Assembly (NCBI RefSeq): GCF_006717145.1
Contig: NZ_VFQF01000003.1
Location: forward strand, 372,001-436,000
DNA length: 64,000 nucleotides
Source of the DNA: Humibacillus xanthopallidus
GTDB lineage: Bacteria; Actinomycetota; Actinomycetes; Actinomycetales; Dermatophilaceae
Direction: 5' to 3'
The notes below the pieces were generated by a model. The model was not told where the DNA came from. It ran no database searches and was given only the letters and a program-made list of their open reading frames with translations. Made by a program: the position numbers and the translations under genes. This document shows, in pieces, positions 7,588 to 14,645 of this stretch. How positions within the stretch are numbered: position 1 is the stretch's first letter; every line of letters starts with the position of its first letter.

Positions 7588-8834
7588 GCAACACCCTCGC
7601 CATCGCGGCGGTCACCTCGACGATGCGGCACGTGCTGCACGAGTCGCTCGGCGGTGCGCAGCCCGGCCCGGTCGGCGGGGCCGACGTCACGACCTACCGG
7701 CCCGCCCAGCTCTCCGACGCCGACACCGTCGGCAACGACGCCTCGGGTCTCAACGTCTACCTCTATCAGGTCACCCCGAACCACGCGTGGAACCTCAGCG
7801 ACCTGCCGACCCGTCACGGCGACGGGTCGCTCGCCCGCCGACCGGTCGCGGCACTCGACCTGCACTACCTCGTCACAGCCTACGGCGACGAGGAGGCGCT
7901 CGAGCCCCAGCGGCTGCTCGCGCGCGGGGCGCTCGCGCTCGCCTCGACGCCGGTCTTCACCAAGGCCGTCATCCAGGCAGCGATCGACAAGTACGACGCC
8001 GACCCGACGGGGTTCCTCGCCGATGCCGACCTCGCCGACCAGGCCGAGCTCGTCAAGGTGAGCCCGACCCCGCTCTCGCTCGAGGAGATGTCGAAGCTCT
8101 GGGGAGTGCTCGGCACGCCCTATCTGCTCTCGCTCGCCTACACCGCCACGGTCGTGCTCATCGAGGCAGACGCCGTGCCGCGTCGGGCCCTGCCGGTGCG
8201 CGAGCGTGTCGTCGCGGTGCGCCCGCTCACCCGGATCCGACTCGAGGGCGTCGACGTCGACGGGGGCGGCACCGCCGTCACCGGGGCGACCCTCGTGCTC
8301 ACCGGAGGCGGGCTGATCGCGGCGCACACCGTCGTGTCGGTCGGCGGCGTGCGACTCGTCCCCGACGCCGCCTCGACGACGACACGCCTCACCGTCGTGC
8401 TCACTCCCGACGTGCCTGCCGGGGCCCATGCCGTGCAGGTGCTCCGGCTCCAGCCCGCCGACCCCGTCGCCGGCACTCCCGAGCGGGTGACCGACCGCTC
8501 CTCCGGCCTGCCCGTCATGGTGCTGCCCACGGCGGGTCCGGTGACGACGACGGCCACCCTCGTGCGGATTCCGGTGGCGCCGCCGCTGCACGAGGGCCAG
8601 CGCGCCTCGGTGACTTTCGGCCGGCTGGCCGGTGGCCAGCCCGACGACCCGCCGCTCGTCGGAGCGACGTTCGCACCGGTGCTCGCCGCCGACGCACCGG
8701 TGGCGCGGCTCGACGTCGCGCGCAGCGAGCTGACCGCCGGCACGTGGCTCGTGCGCGTGACGGTCGACGGCGCCGAGAGCCTGCCCACCCTCAGCGGCGA
8801 CACCTACGACGGGCCCGCGGTGACCCTGCCGTGA
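7584..8834 (+). CDS. eCIS cap/terminator protein, DUF4255 (Pvc16/Cis16-like)
   Basis: This encodes 416 aa with an ATGA overlap to the preceding gene. The N-terminal 190 residues match the DUF4255 (Pvc16 N-terminal) family: MSNTLAIAAVTSTMRHVL, then VNVYLYQVTPN-type NVYLYQVTPNHAWNLSDLPTR, DLHYLVTAYG and LSLEEMSKLWGVLGTPYLLSLAYTATVVLIE. In solved injection systems this protein caps the distal end of the tube and sheath. The remaining 220 residues are beta-rich, Ig-like repeats that decorate the cap in longer family members. It overlaps the ATPase gene by 4 bp (GTGA). Confidence 0.95.
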   Translation: MSNTLAIAAVTSTMRHVLHESLGGAQPGPVGGADVTTYRPAQLSDADTVGNDASGLNVYLYQVTPNHAWNLSDLPTRHGDGSLARRPVAALDLHYLVTAYGDEEALEPQRLLARGALALASTPVFTKAVIQAAIDKYDADPTGFLADADLADQAELVKVSPTPLSLEEMSKLWGVLGTPYLLSLAYTATVVLIEADAVPRRALPVRERVVAVRPLTRIRLEGVDVDGGGTAVTGATLVLTGGGLIAAHTVVSVGGVRLVPDAASTTTRLTVVLTPDVPAGAHAVQVLRLQPADPVAGTPERVTDRSSGLPVMVLPTAGPVTTTATLVRIPVAPPLHEGQRASVTFGRLAGGQPDDPPLVGATFAPVLAADAPVARLDVARSELTAGTWLVRVTVDGAESLPTLSGDTYDGPAVTLP

Positions 8835-10837
8835 GCACTCCTGGACCCGACGGGTCGGCCGGGGCAGCCGGGGCAGAGGGGTCCGACGCGCCCACATCCC
8901 CCGACGGGCCAACCGCGCCGGGCAGCGAGACGGCGCCCTCCGCGGAGGCGCAGCGCGACCTCGTCGTCGCCGAGCTCGACATCGTGCGAGCCCTCGTCAC
9001 CGGGGCCGACGCGGACGCCGCCCGCGCGAGGCTCGCCGCCCTGCGCGAGACCGTGCTCGGCGCCAGTGCGCTCGACGAGATCGAGACCGGCTTCGGGCTC
9101 TCGGCCTTCGAGCGGCAGACCCTGCTGCTGGCGTGCGGGCCCGACCTCGTCGGCGACGTGGCCCGCGAGCTGCTCGAGCACACGGGTCAGGCCCGGCTCT
9201 GCTTCGGCACCGCGCTGTCCACGCTCCCCGACGCGCACTGGGACGCGCTGACCCACCAGGCGCCGTTGCGCCACTGGGGCCTGGTGCGCCTCGCGGACCC
9301 CGATGCGCTGCTGTCCAGCCCGCTCGTGCCGGACGAGCGCATCGTGCACCACCTCGTCGGCATCGCCGCCCTCGACGAGCGCCTCTCGGCCCTCAGCCAA
9401 CCGGTCGAGGCCCCGGAGTGGCTGCCCCCGACCCTCGGCGCGGTCGCCGGGGAGGTCGTGTCGAGGTGGGCGGCGTCGGGCCCGGTCGTGCTGCACGGGC
9501 CACAGCCCGCGACGACCCGCGCGGTCGCGGCCGCTGCCTGCGCCGCCGTCGGGCTGACGCCGAGGCTGCTTGGTGCAGCTGACCTCGCGGCCACGACGAG
9601 TGACCTCGTCGTGCTCCTGCGCCACCTCGTGCGCGAGACCGTGCTGGCCCGCGTCGCGTGGCTCGTCGACCTCGACGACCTGCACGACGCGAGGGTGTCG
9701 GTCACCGGGCTCGGCCGCGCCCTGACGACCTGCGACGCACCGGTCGTCCTGCTCGCCTCGACGGGGCCGGGCGGGGCCTCGATCGACGGCATGGGCCTGC
9801 CGGTCCTCGAGGTGCCGCGACTCGGGGTGGGTGACCGGCGCCGGGCGCTCGTCAGCGCCCTCGACCGGGTCGGCGCCACCGTGCCCGAGCAGGAGGTCGC
9901 TGCAGCCGCGGGCGCCTTCGACCTCTCCGTCGCCGACGTCGAGATCGTCGCGGCCGAGACCGCGCAGGGTCGCCGGCTCTGGTCCGCGTGCCGCCGCCGC
10001 CCCCGGGCCGACGTCGGCAACCTCGCCCGGGTGCGGATCCCGCGCGCGGGCTGGGACGACCTCGTGTTGCCGGAGCCGCAGCTCGAGCAGCTCCGCGCCC
10101 TCGTCGCCGCGGTGCGCCACCGCTCGACCGTGCTCGAGGACTGGGGCTTCGCTGCCCGCACGAGCCGCGGTCTCGGCACCGCAGCCCTCTTCGCGGGCGC
10201 CAGCGGCACGGGCAAGACCTTCGCCGCCGAGGTGATCGCCCACGAGCTCGAGCTCGACCTCGTGCACGTCGACCTCAGCCAGGTCGTCGATAAGTACCTC
10301 GGTGAGACGGAGAAGCGGCTCTCGCGCCTCTTCGACGCCGCCGAGAACGGCGGCATGGTGCTGCTCTTCGACGAGGCCGACGCCCTCTTCGGCAAGCGGT
10401 CCGAGGTCAAGGACAGCCACGACCGCTACGCCAACGTCGAGGTCGGCTACCTGCTCCAGCGACTCGAGTCCTTCGCCGGCCTCGCCGTGCTGACGACCAA
10501 CGCCCGCAGCGCGCTCGACCAGGCCTTCACGCGCCGGCTCTCGGCGATCGTCACCTTCCCCTACCCCGACCGGGCGGCCCGGCTGCGCATGTGGTCGCAG
10601 GCCCTGCCCGTTGCGCTGCCCCACGCCGACCTCGACCTCCCGCGCCTGTCGGAGGCCGACCTCTCCGGCGGCGGCATCGCCTCGGCGGCGCTCCAGGCCG
10701 CCTACCTCGCCGCCGACGACGGTGGGGAGCTGACGATGGAGCAGCTGACCCGCGCCGTGCGCTGGGAGCTCGCCAAGACCGGCCGGGCCGCCGTGAGCGC
10801 GCCGCGCGCGACCACCCGCAGCGGGCGCAGTGCATGA
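8831..10837 (+). CDS. AAA+ ATPase of the eCIS locus (Pvc15/Cis15-like)
   Basis: This encodes 668 aa. The GTG at 8831 lies in a GTGA overlap with the cap gene; the ORF runs far upstream but only as a shadow of other genes. The N-terminal 420 residues are a helical domain. The C-terminal AAA+ module has Walker A GASGTGKT (about 456-463), Walker B MVLLFDEADALF (about 508-519), the GKRSEVKDSHDRYANVEVGYLLQRLE segment and sensor-1 LTTNARSALDQAFTRRL with an arginine finger. This architecture is diagnostic for the ATPase found in nearly all eCIS loci. It is thought to help load or stabilise cargo or particle assembly. It is cytoplasmic. Confidence 0.96.
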   Translation: MSTPGPDGSAGAAGAEGSDAPTSPDGPTAPGSETAPSAEAQRDLVVAELDIVRALVTGADADAARARLAALRETVLGASALDEIETGFGLSAFERQTLLLACGPDLVGDVARELLEHTGQARLCFGTALSTLPDAHWDALTHQAPLRHWGLVRLADPDALLSSPLVPDERIVHHLVGIAALDERLSALSQPVEAPEWLPPTLGAVAGEVVSRWAASGPVVLHGPQPATTRAVAAAACAAVGLTPRLLGAADLAATTSDLVVLLRHLVRETVLARVAWLVDLDDLHDARVSVTGLGRALTTCDAPVVLLASTGPGGASIDGMGLPVLEVPRLGVGDRRRALVSALDRVGATVPEQEVAAAAGAFDLSVADVEIVAAETAQGRRLWSACRRRPRADVGNLARVRIPRAGWDDLVLPEPQLEQLRALVAAVRHRSTVLEDWGFAARTSRGLGTAALFAGASGTGKTFAAEVIAHELELDLVHVDLSQVVDKYLGETEKRLSRLFDAAENGGMVLLFDEADALFGKRSEVKDSHDRYANVEVGYLLQRLESFAGLAVLTTNARSALDQAFTRRLSAIVTFPYPDRAARLRMWSQALPVALPHADLDLPRLSEADLSGGGIASAALQAAYLAADDGGELTMEQLTRAVRWELAKTGRAAVSAPRATTRSGRSA

Positions 10838-11898
10838 GTCACCGCACCCCATCCCGTATGCCGCCGCCCACGGTCGAGCAGGTCGCCGCGGTCTCGGTGT
10901 CGCCCGGCACGCAGCCCCTGCCGCACCGCGACCGGCTGCAGCCGCTCTTCGGCGACCACGACCTCGGCACCATCCGGGTCAGCGACGGCGCGCGCGACGC
11001 CGACACCCGACGCCGGGTGCTGAGCAGCGGGTTCACGATCGGCGACCGGGTCTCGCTGCCCCGTGACGCGCCGGTCGCCCTCGCCGCCCACGAGGCGGTG
11101 CACGTCGTGCAGCACCGTCTCGGCGGTGGACAGTCCGAGCCGGCCGCCGAGGCCCAGGCCGACCGGCTCGCGCACGTGGCAGCCTCGGGCCGCTCGATCG
11201 CCCACGAGCTCTCGGGAGCCGGCCGGACGGCATACGCCGGCGGAGCGCCCGGCCCGGCGAAGCTGCGACGAGCACCCAACCAGGCAGGAACGACCGACCC
11301 CGACCACGTCGTCTCGTGGGTGGCGGGCCGTGAGGCGGGCCGCACCCCGTCGCAGGTTCTCGACGCGCTCAGTGACGCCCATGGCGGCAACGCCGACCGC
11401 TACTTCTACACCGACACCTACGGATGGGTCGACGTGCGGCACTTCGGGGCGTCGGCGAGCTGGGCCTGCTCTGTGGGGAGCGTCGCGACCGAGGGCCTGG
11501 GCGTCGCCAACGAGGCGATGCAGTGGGCGACGGAGTGGGGCGACTCCTACCGCAGCGGCTTCTCGCCGGAGGACATCCCGAGCAACGCGGCCGGCGCCTC
11601 GTTCGGCGATGACTATGTGGGCAGCGTTGCGGGAGAGTCGGTTTCGGCAGCGATGCGCCGCTGGATGACCGACCACGGCGCCCGCACCGCGTCGGACCCG
11701 GCGGCTCGGCGATCAGCCCTGCCGGCGACCGACCCGGCGGTGCGCGGTGGAGCAGCGCGGGGGTCGTCCAACGCGTCACGCACGCAGAGCACGGCCTCGG
11801 GTGCCGCGGCCGCCTCGCGCGACAGCGCGTCGTGGCAGGTGGAGCAGCTCTTCGACTGGCGCAACTGGGCCGGGCTCTACGGAATGCGGATGCCCTGA
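10834..11898 (+). CDS. DUF4157 protein A, candidate eCIS cargo/effector
   Basis: This encodes 354 aa, starting ATGA-coupled to the ATPase gene. The N-terminal 110 residues carry the DUF4157 signature: an LQPLFGDHDLGTIRVSDGA segment and the zinc-metallopeptidase-like HEAVHVVQH (HExxH at residues 86-90), followed by EAQADRLAHVAA. DUF4157 is the domain most typical of eCIS-associated proteins. The C-terminal part (residues 150-275) contains a Tyr/Trp-rich block (YFYTDTYGWVDVRHFG) and SPEDIPSNAAGASFGDDYV, then a Ser/Ala/Arg-rich tail ending FDWRNWAGLYGMRMP. I do not recognise the C-terminal domain. A secreted or cargo role is inferred from domain and position. Confidence 0.82.
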   Translation: MSHRTPSRMPPPTVEQVAAVSVSPGTQPLPHRDRLQPLFGDHDLGTIRVSDGARDADTRRRVLSSGFTIGDRVSLPRDAPVALAAHEAVHVVQHRLGGGQSEPAAEAQADRLAHVAASGRSIAHELSGAGRTAYAGGAPGPAKLRRAPNQAGTTDPDHVVSWVAGREAGRTPSQVLDALSDAHGGNADRYFYTDTYGWVDVRHFGASASWACSVGSVATEGLGVANEAMQWATEWGDSYRSGFSPEDIPSNAAGASFGDDYVGSVAGESVSAAMRRWMTDHGARTASDPAARRSALPATDPAVRGGAARGSSNASRTQSTASGAAAASRDSASWQVEQLFDWRNWAGLYGMRMP

Positions 11899-11916
11899 CC
11901 CAGACTGCTGACCGGG

Positions 11917-12297
11917 CTACTGGTCGGGTGGCAGCGCCAGCGGGTGCGGCTGCGCCTCGACCCAGGCGCGCCATCTGCGCGCCAGCGTCTCGCGCTGTGC
12001 GGGGTCGACGTGCGACGAGCCGTCGACGGCGAGCTCGACCGCGAGCCCGTTCCAGTCGGGGAACGTCGGGTACGAGACCCTCGACAGACGGGTGAGCAGC
12101 ACGTGGGCGACGGCGAAGCGCTCGGCGTCTGCGAGCGCCTCGACGAGCCGCGGGGCGAGCGCCTCGACGTCGTCCGCTCCGGCCGAGCCGAGGTCGGACC
12201 CCGCGTCGAGGTAGGGCCTCAGCCCATAGCGCTGCCCCGTCCATTCGATGGCGTCGTTGGTCGGCAGCGGGTCGGGCAGATCGGCGGGCGGGCTCAC
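11917..12297 (-). CDS. Small acidic protein of unknown function, last gene of baseplate operon
   Basis: This encodes 126 aa, starting with a GTG in a GTGA overlap with the DUF4157 gene upstream. It has no signal peptide or membrane segment. It contains an ALAPRLVEALADAERFAVAHVLLTRLS helix pair and PTFPDWNGLAVEL, followed by DPAQRETLARRWRAWVEAQPHPLALPP. It is strongly acidic, and its tight coupling to a putative effector gene would suit an immunity or chaperone protein, but nothing in the sequence proves this. It faces the plus operon with only 18 bp between the two stop codons. Confidence 0.7.
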   Translation of the reverse strand: MSPPADLPDPLPTNDAIEWTGQRYGLRPYLDAGSDLGSAGADDVEALAPRLVEALADAERFAVAHVLLTRLSRVSYPTFPDWNGLAVELAVDGSSHVDPAQRETLARRWRAWVEAQPHPLALPPDQ

Positions 12298-13298
12298 GGG
12301 CGCACCACCCGTCGCACCCCGACGATGCCTCCGGTCGTGAAGTCGAGGGTCGTGATGACGTCGACCTCGCGTCCGTCGGGGTAGCGGTAGGTGGTCGTCA
12401 CCTCCCCGCGGCCCGGCGTCGTCGGTGTCATGGGTGACTCCCGCAGCATGCGCGCGCCGAGCAGCCGCTCCTGGGCGGCATACCCGGCAGCGTGCGCCGG
12501 CCCGAAGGCCTCGCCGTTGATCTGCCTGCGCCGCTGCTCCGTGAGCTCATGGATCAATTGAACCGCGGCGTTGTCGCCCATCGGCGAGTGGCTCGTCTCG
12601 AAGCCGAAGGCGGCGACGTCGTCGAGGTCGACCCGGCTGAGCGCGTAGTTGCCCACGAGGACGTTGCGGTCGGAGGCGCGCGTCGACGTCGTGCCGTGGA
12701 TGAACTCGATCGTCGTCGTGCCGGAGTCGCCGATCATCGCGGTGATCGTGGCGAGCAGCTCGGTCGCGTCTCGGGTCGGTGGCCCGGCGACGTCGGTGGT
12801 GGCGACCGACACCTCGCCGGTCGACGAGACGCGGATCTCCTTCTGCACGGCGAGGATCGAGTTGACCATCGTGACGAAGTCGGCCGCCGAGCCTGTGGCG
12901 ACGAGCTTGCACTGCACCCGGGGCCCGCTCGTCGCCTGCTGCTTGACGTGCGCGAGCTCGTGGGCGAGGAGCCGCTGGCCGGAGGGCGTCGCCGGGTCGC
13001 GCCGACCGGGGGCGAAGTGCACGTCGGTCCCGACGGTCACAGCCTCGGCCCCCAGCAGCCCGGTGAGCCGGTGGGCGCGCGCGTCGTCGTGCAGGTGCAC
13101 CCGCGAGAAGTCGTGCCCCAGCGAGGTCTCGAGGTGGGTGCGCAGGCGATCGGGCAGACCGGTCGTGCCGCGGGCGTCGCTCCGAGCCAGCTCGAACGGT
13201 GCCACCGCCCGGGCAGCCCGGTCCGCGGCGGCGTCGTCTGCCTCGTCTGCTGCCCGGGCTCCCTTGGTGCCGTGTGCAGCTCGCGCCAGGTCGATCAT
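12294..13298 (-). CDS. DUF4157 protein B with second metal-site-like motif
   Basis: This encodes 334 aa. The ATG at 13298 follows GGAGG; the frame continues upstream only as a shadow. Residues 50-130 are a DUF4157 domain (LETSLGHDFSRVHLHDDARA, then AHELAHVKQQ with HExxH at 113-117, then GPRVQCK). The C-terminal domain has EFIHGTTSTRASDRNV, SRVDLDDVAAFG, and AVQLIHELTEQRR followed by GPAHAAGYAAQERLLGA. The HELTE plus later AH.AGYAAQ pattern resembles a second metallopeptidase-type site and is compatible with an enzymatic toxin. A final beta hairpin (TTTYRYPDGREVDVITTLDF) closes the protein. Its cargo role is inferred. Confidence 0.82.
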   Translation of the reverse strand: MIDLARAAHGTKGARAADEADDAAADRAARAVAPFELARSDARGTTGLPDRLRTHLETSLGHDFSRVHLHDDARAHRLTGLLGAEAVTVGTDVHFAPGRRDPATPSGQRLLAHELAHVKQQATSGPRVQCKLVATGSAADFVTMVNSILAVQKEIRVSSTGEVSVATTDVAGPPTRDATELLATITAMIGDSGTTTIEFIHGTTSTRASDRNVLVGNYALSRVDLDDVAAFGFETSHSPMGDNAAVQLIHELTEQRRRQINGEAFGPAHAAGYAAQERLLGARMLRESPMTPTTPGRGEVTTTYRYPDGREVDVITTLDFTTGGIVGVRRVVRP

Positions 13299-13333
13299 GA
13301 TGGCCTCCGAGTCCCTGTCTGGTCGAGTCGCGC

Positions 13334-14635
13334 CTAGAAGTTGCCGATGAGTGCCTTCAGCCCGGGAACGGCGCCCGATCGCCCGAGCTGCAACAGGTCG
13401 ATCGAGAGGATGACCCGCACGTCGGGCGTGGCGGTGTGCGCGGGCGCCGGCAGCTGCTGGCGCAGGTCGACACTGCCGCCCTCCGCGGTCGGGAACGTCT
13501 GCCGCGGTGCCAGCAGGTCGGGATAGGTGCCACCCGAGAGCGTCACGCCGGGCAGGATCCCGAGGGTCGCGCGTGCCTCGCGGATGCGCAGCTGGCCGTC
13601 GGCGGGGTCGAAGGCCCAGCCCATCTCGGCGGTGAGGGTCAGCCCCTGCCATCCCAGCCGGCGCCGCACCGGCTCGAGCAGGTCGTCGAAGGAGAAGTTC
13701 GTCCGGAAGCCGTAGGTGCGCTGGGTCGCCCCCTCGCCGGTGGGCAGGCTGTAGCTGAAGTGGGTGAGCGGCATACCCGGGATGAGCGTCAGCGGGGTGG
13801 CGAGGTTGACGCCCGACAGCACCCGGCGCCCGTTGGGGTCGCTGAGCAGCGCGCCGCCCGAGAGCGCGAGCGTTCCGGCGCCGAAGCCGATGAGGCCGGC
13901 CCGCTCGCTGCCCGGCAGGCGACCCCACTCGCGCTCGGCCCGCAGAGTCAGCGGCTCGATGAGCCGGCGCTTCACCTCGGGGTTGTTGTCCTTGGCCTGC
14001 TCGGCGACGGTCGAGAGGCCGCCGAGGATGACCTGGCCGGGCTCCATGGCCGGCGTGGCCGCGGTCGGCGCCGTCGACCCCTCGCCCTCGCACTGCGCCG
14101 CGACCGGCCGGCGTTCGCGGACGTGGGCCCGGCCGCCTGCGAGCACGCGTGACGCCGCGGCGTCGGCCTCGCGCTCGGCGGTGGCCGGGTCGGTCGTGAC
14201 CTGACCCGTCGTGACCTGGACCGACCGCGCCCCCTGGGTCGAGGTGATCGCGGGCGTGACGTGCGTGCCGGCATCACCTCGACCCGGGGGGCGGTGCGCG
14301 CCGCCCGACTGCTGCACGACGTGGGCGAGCTCGTGCGCGAGGGTGTGCCGCCCGCGCGCGGTCGCCGCGCCGCTGGACGCGGCCGGGCCGAGGGCGACCT
14401 CCGTGCCGATCGTGAGGGCACGGGCCCGCGCGGCCCGCGTCACGGCATACGCCTCCTCGTCGGCGTGCACGCGCACGGCGCCGAAGTCGTGCCCGAAGCC
14501 GCGCTCCATCGCCGCCCGCAGCGCGGGGTCGAGACTCACCCCGTCGCGCGGTCGGGCCCGTGCCGCCGGGCCCTCGACGGCACGCTCGGCCTCGCGGGCG
14601 GGAGTCGACCACGAGAAGACGGCCACGGCGCTCAC
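13334..14635 (-). CDS. DUF4157 protein C
   Basis: This encodes 433 aa and starts with a GTG 10 nt after the DUF6519 gene stop. Residues 30-115 form the DUF4157 domain: LRAAMERGFGHDFGAVRVHADEEA and HTLAHELAHVVQQ (HExxH at 101-105), then a long Thr/Pro/Ala linker ending RRPVAAQCEGEG. Residues 200-433 are a distinct beta-rich domain with repeated amphipathic strands (LTHFSYSLPTG, RTYGFRTNFSFDDLLEPV, GLTLTAEMGWAFDP, VTLSGGTYPDLLAP, DVRVILSIDLLQL). I do not recognise it; the alternating strands suggest a barrel or membrane-interacting fold. Confidence 0.82.
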   Translation of the reverse strand: MSAVAVFSWSTPAREAERAVEGPAARARPRDGVSLDPALRAAMERGFGHDFGAVRVHADEEAYAVTRAARARALTIGTEVALGPAASSGAATARGRHTLAHELAHVVQQSGGAHRPPGRGDAGTHVTPAITSTQGARSVQVTTGQVTTDPATAEREADAAASRVLAGGRAHVRERRPVAAQCEGEGSTAPTAATPAMEPGQVILGGLSTVAEQAKDNNPEVKRRLIEPLTLRAEREWGRLPGSERAGLIGFGAGTLALSGGALLSDPNGRRVLSGVNLATPLTLIPGMPLTHFSYSLPTGEGATQRTYGFRTNFSFDDLLEPVRRRLGWQGLTLTAEMGWAFDPADGQLRIREARATLGILPGVTLSGGTYPDLLAPRQTFPTAEGGSVDLRQQLPAPAHTATPDVRVILSIDLLQLGRSGAVPGLKALIGNF

Positions 14636-14645
14636 CGGGCGGCGG

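Noticed and set aside
7130-10837. A 1235-aa open frame covering several eCIS genes
   Set aside because: Only its last 668 codons match the AAA+ ATPase family. The upstream part is antisense-like Arg/Pro/Ala-rich shadow of the DUF4255 gene in another frame.
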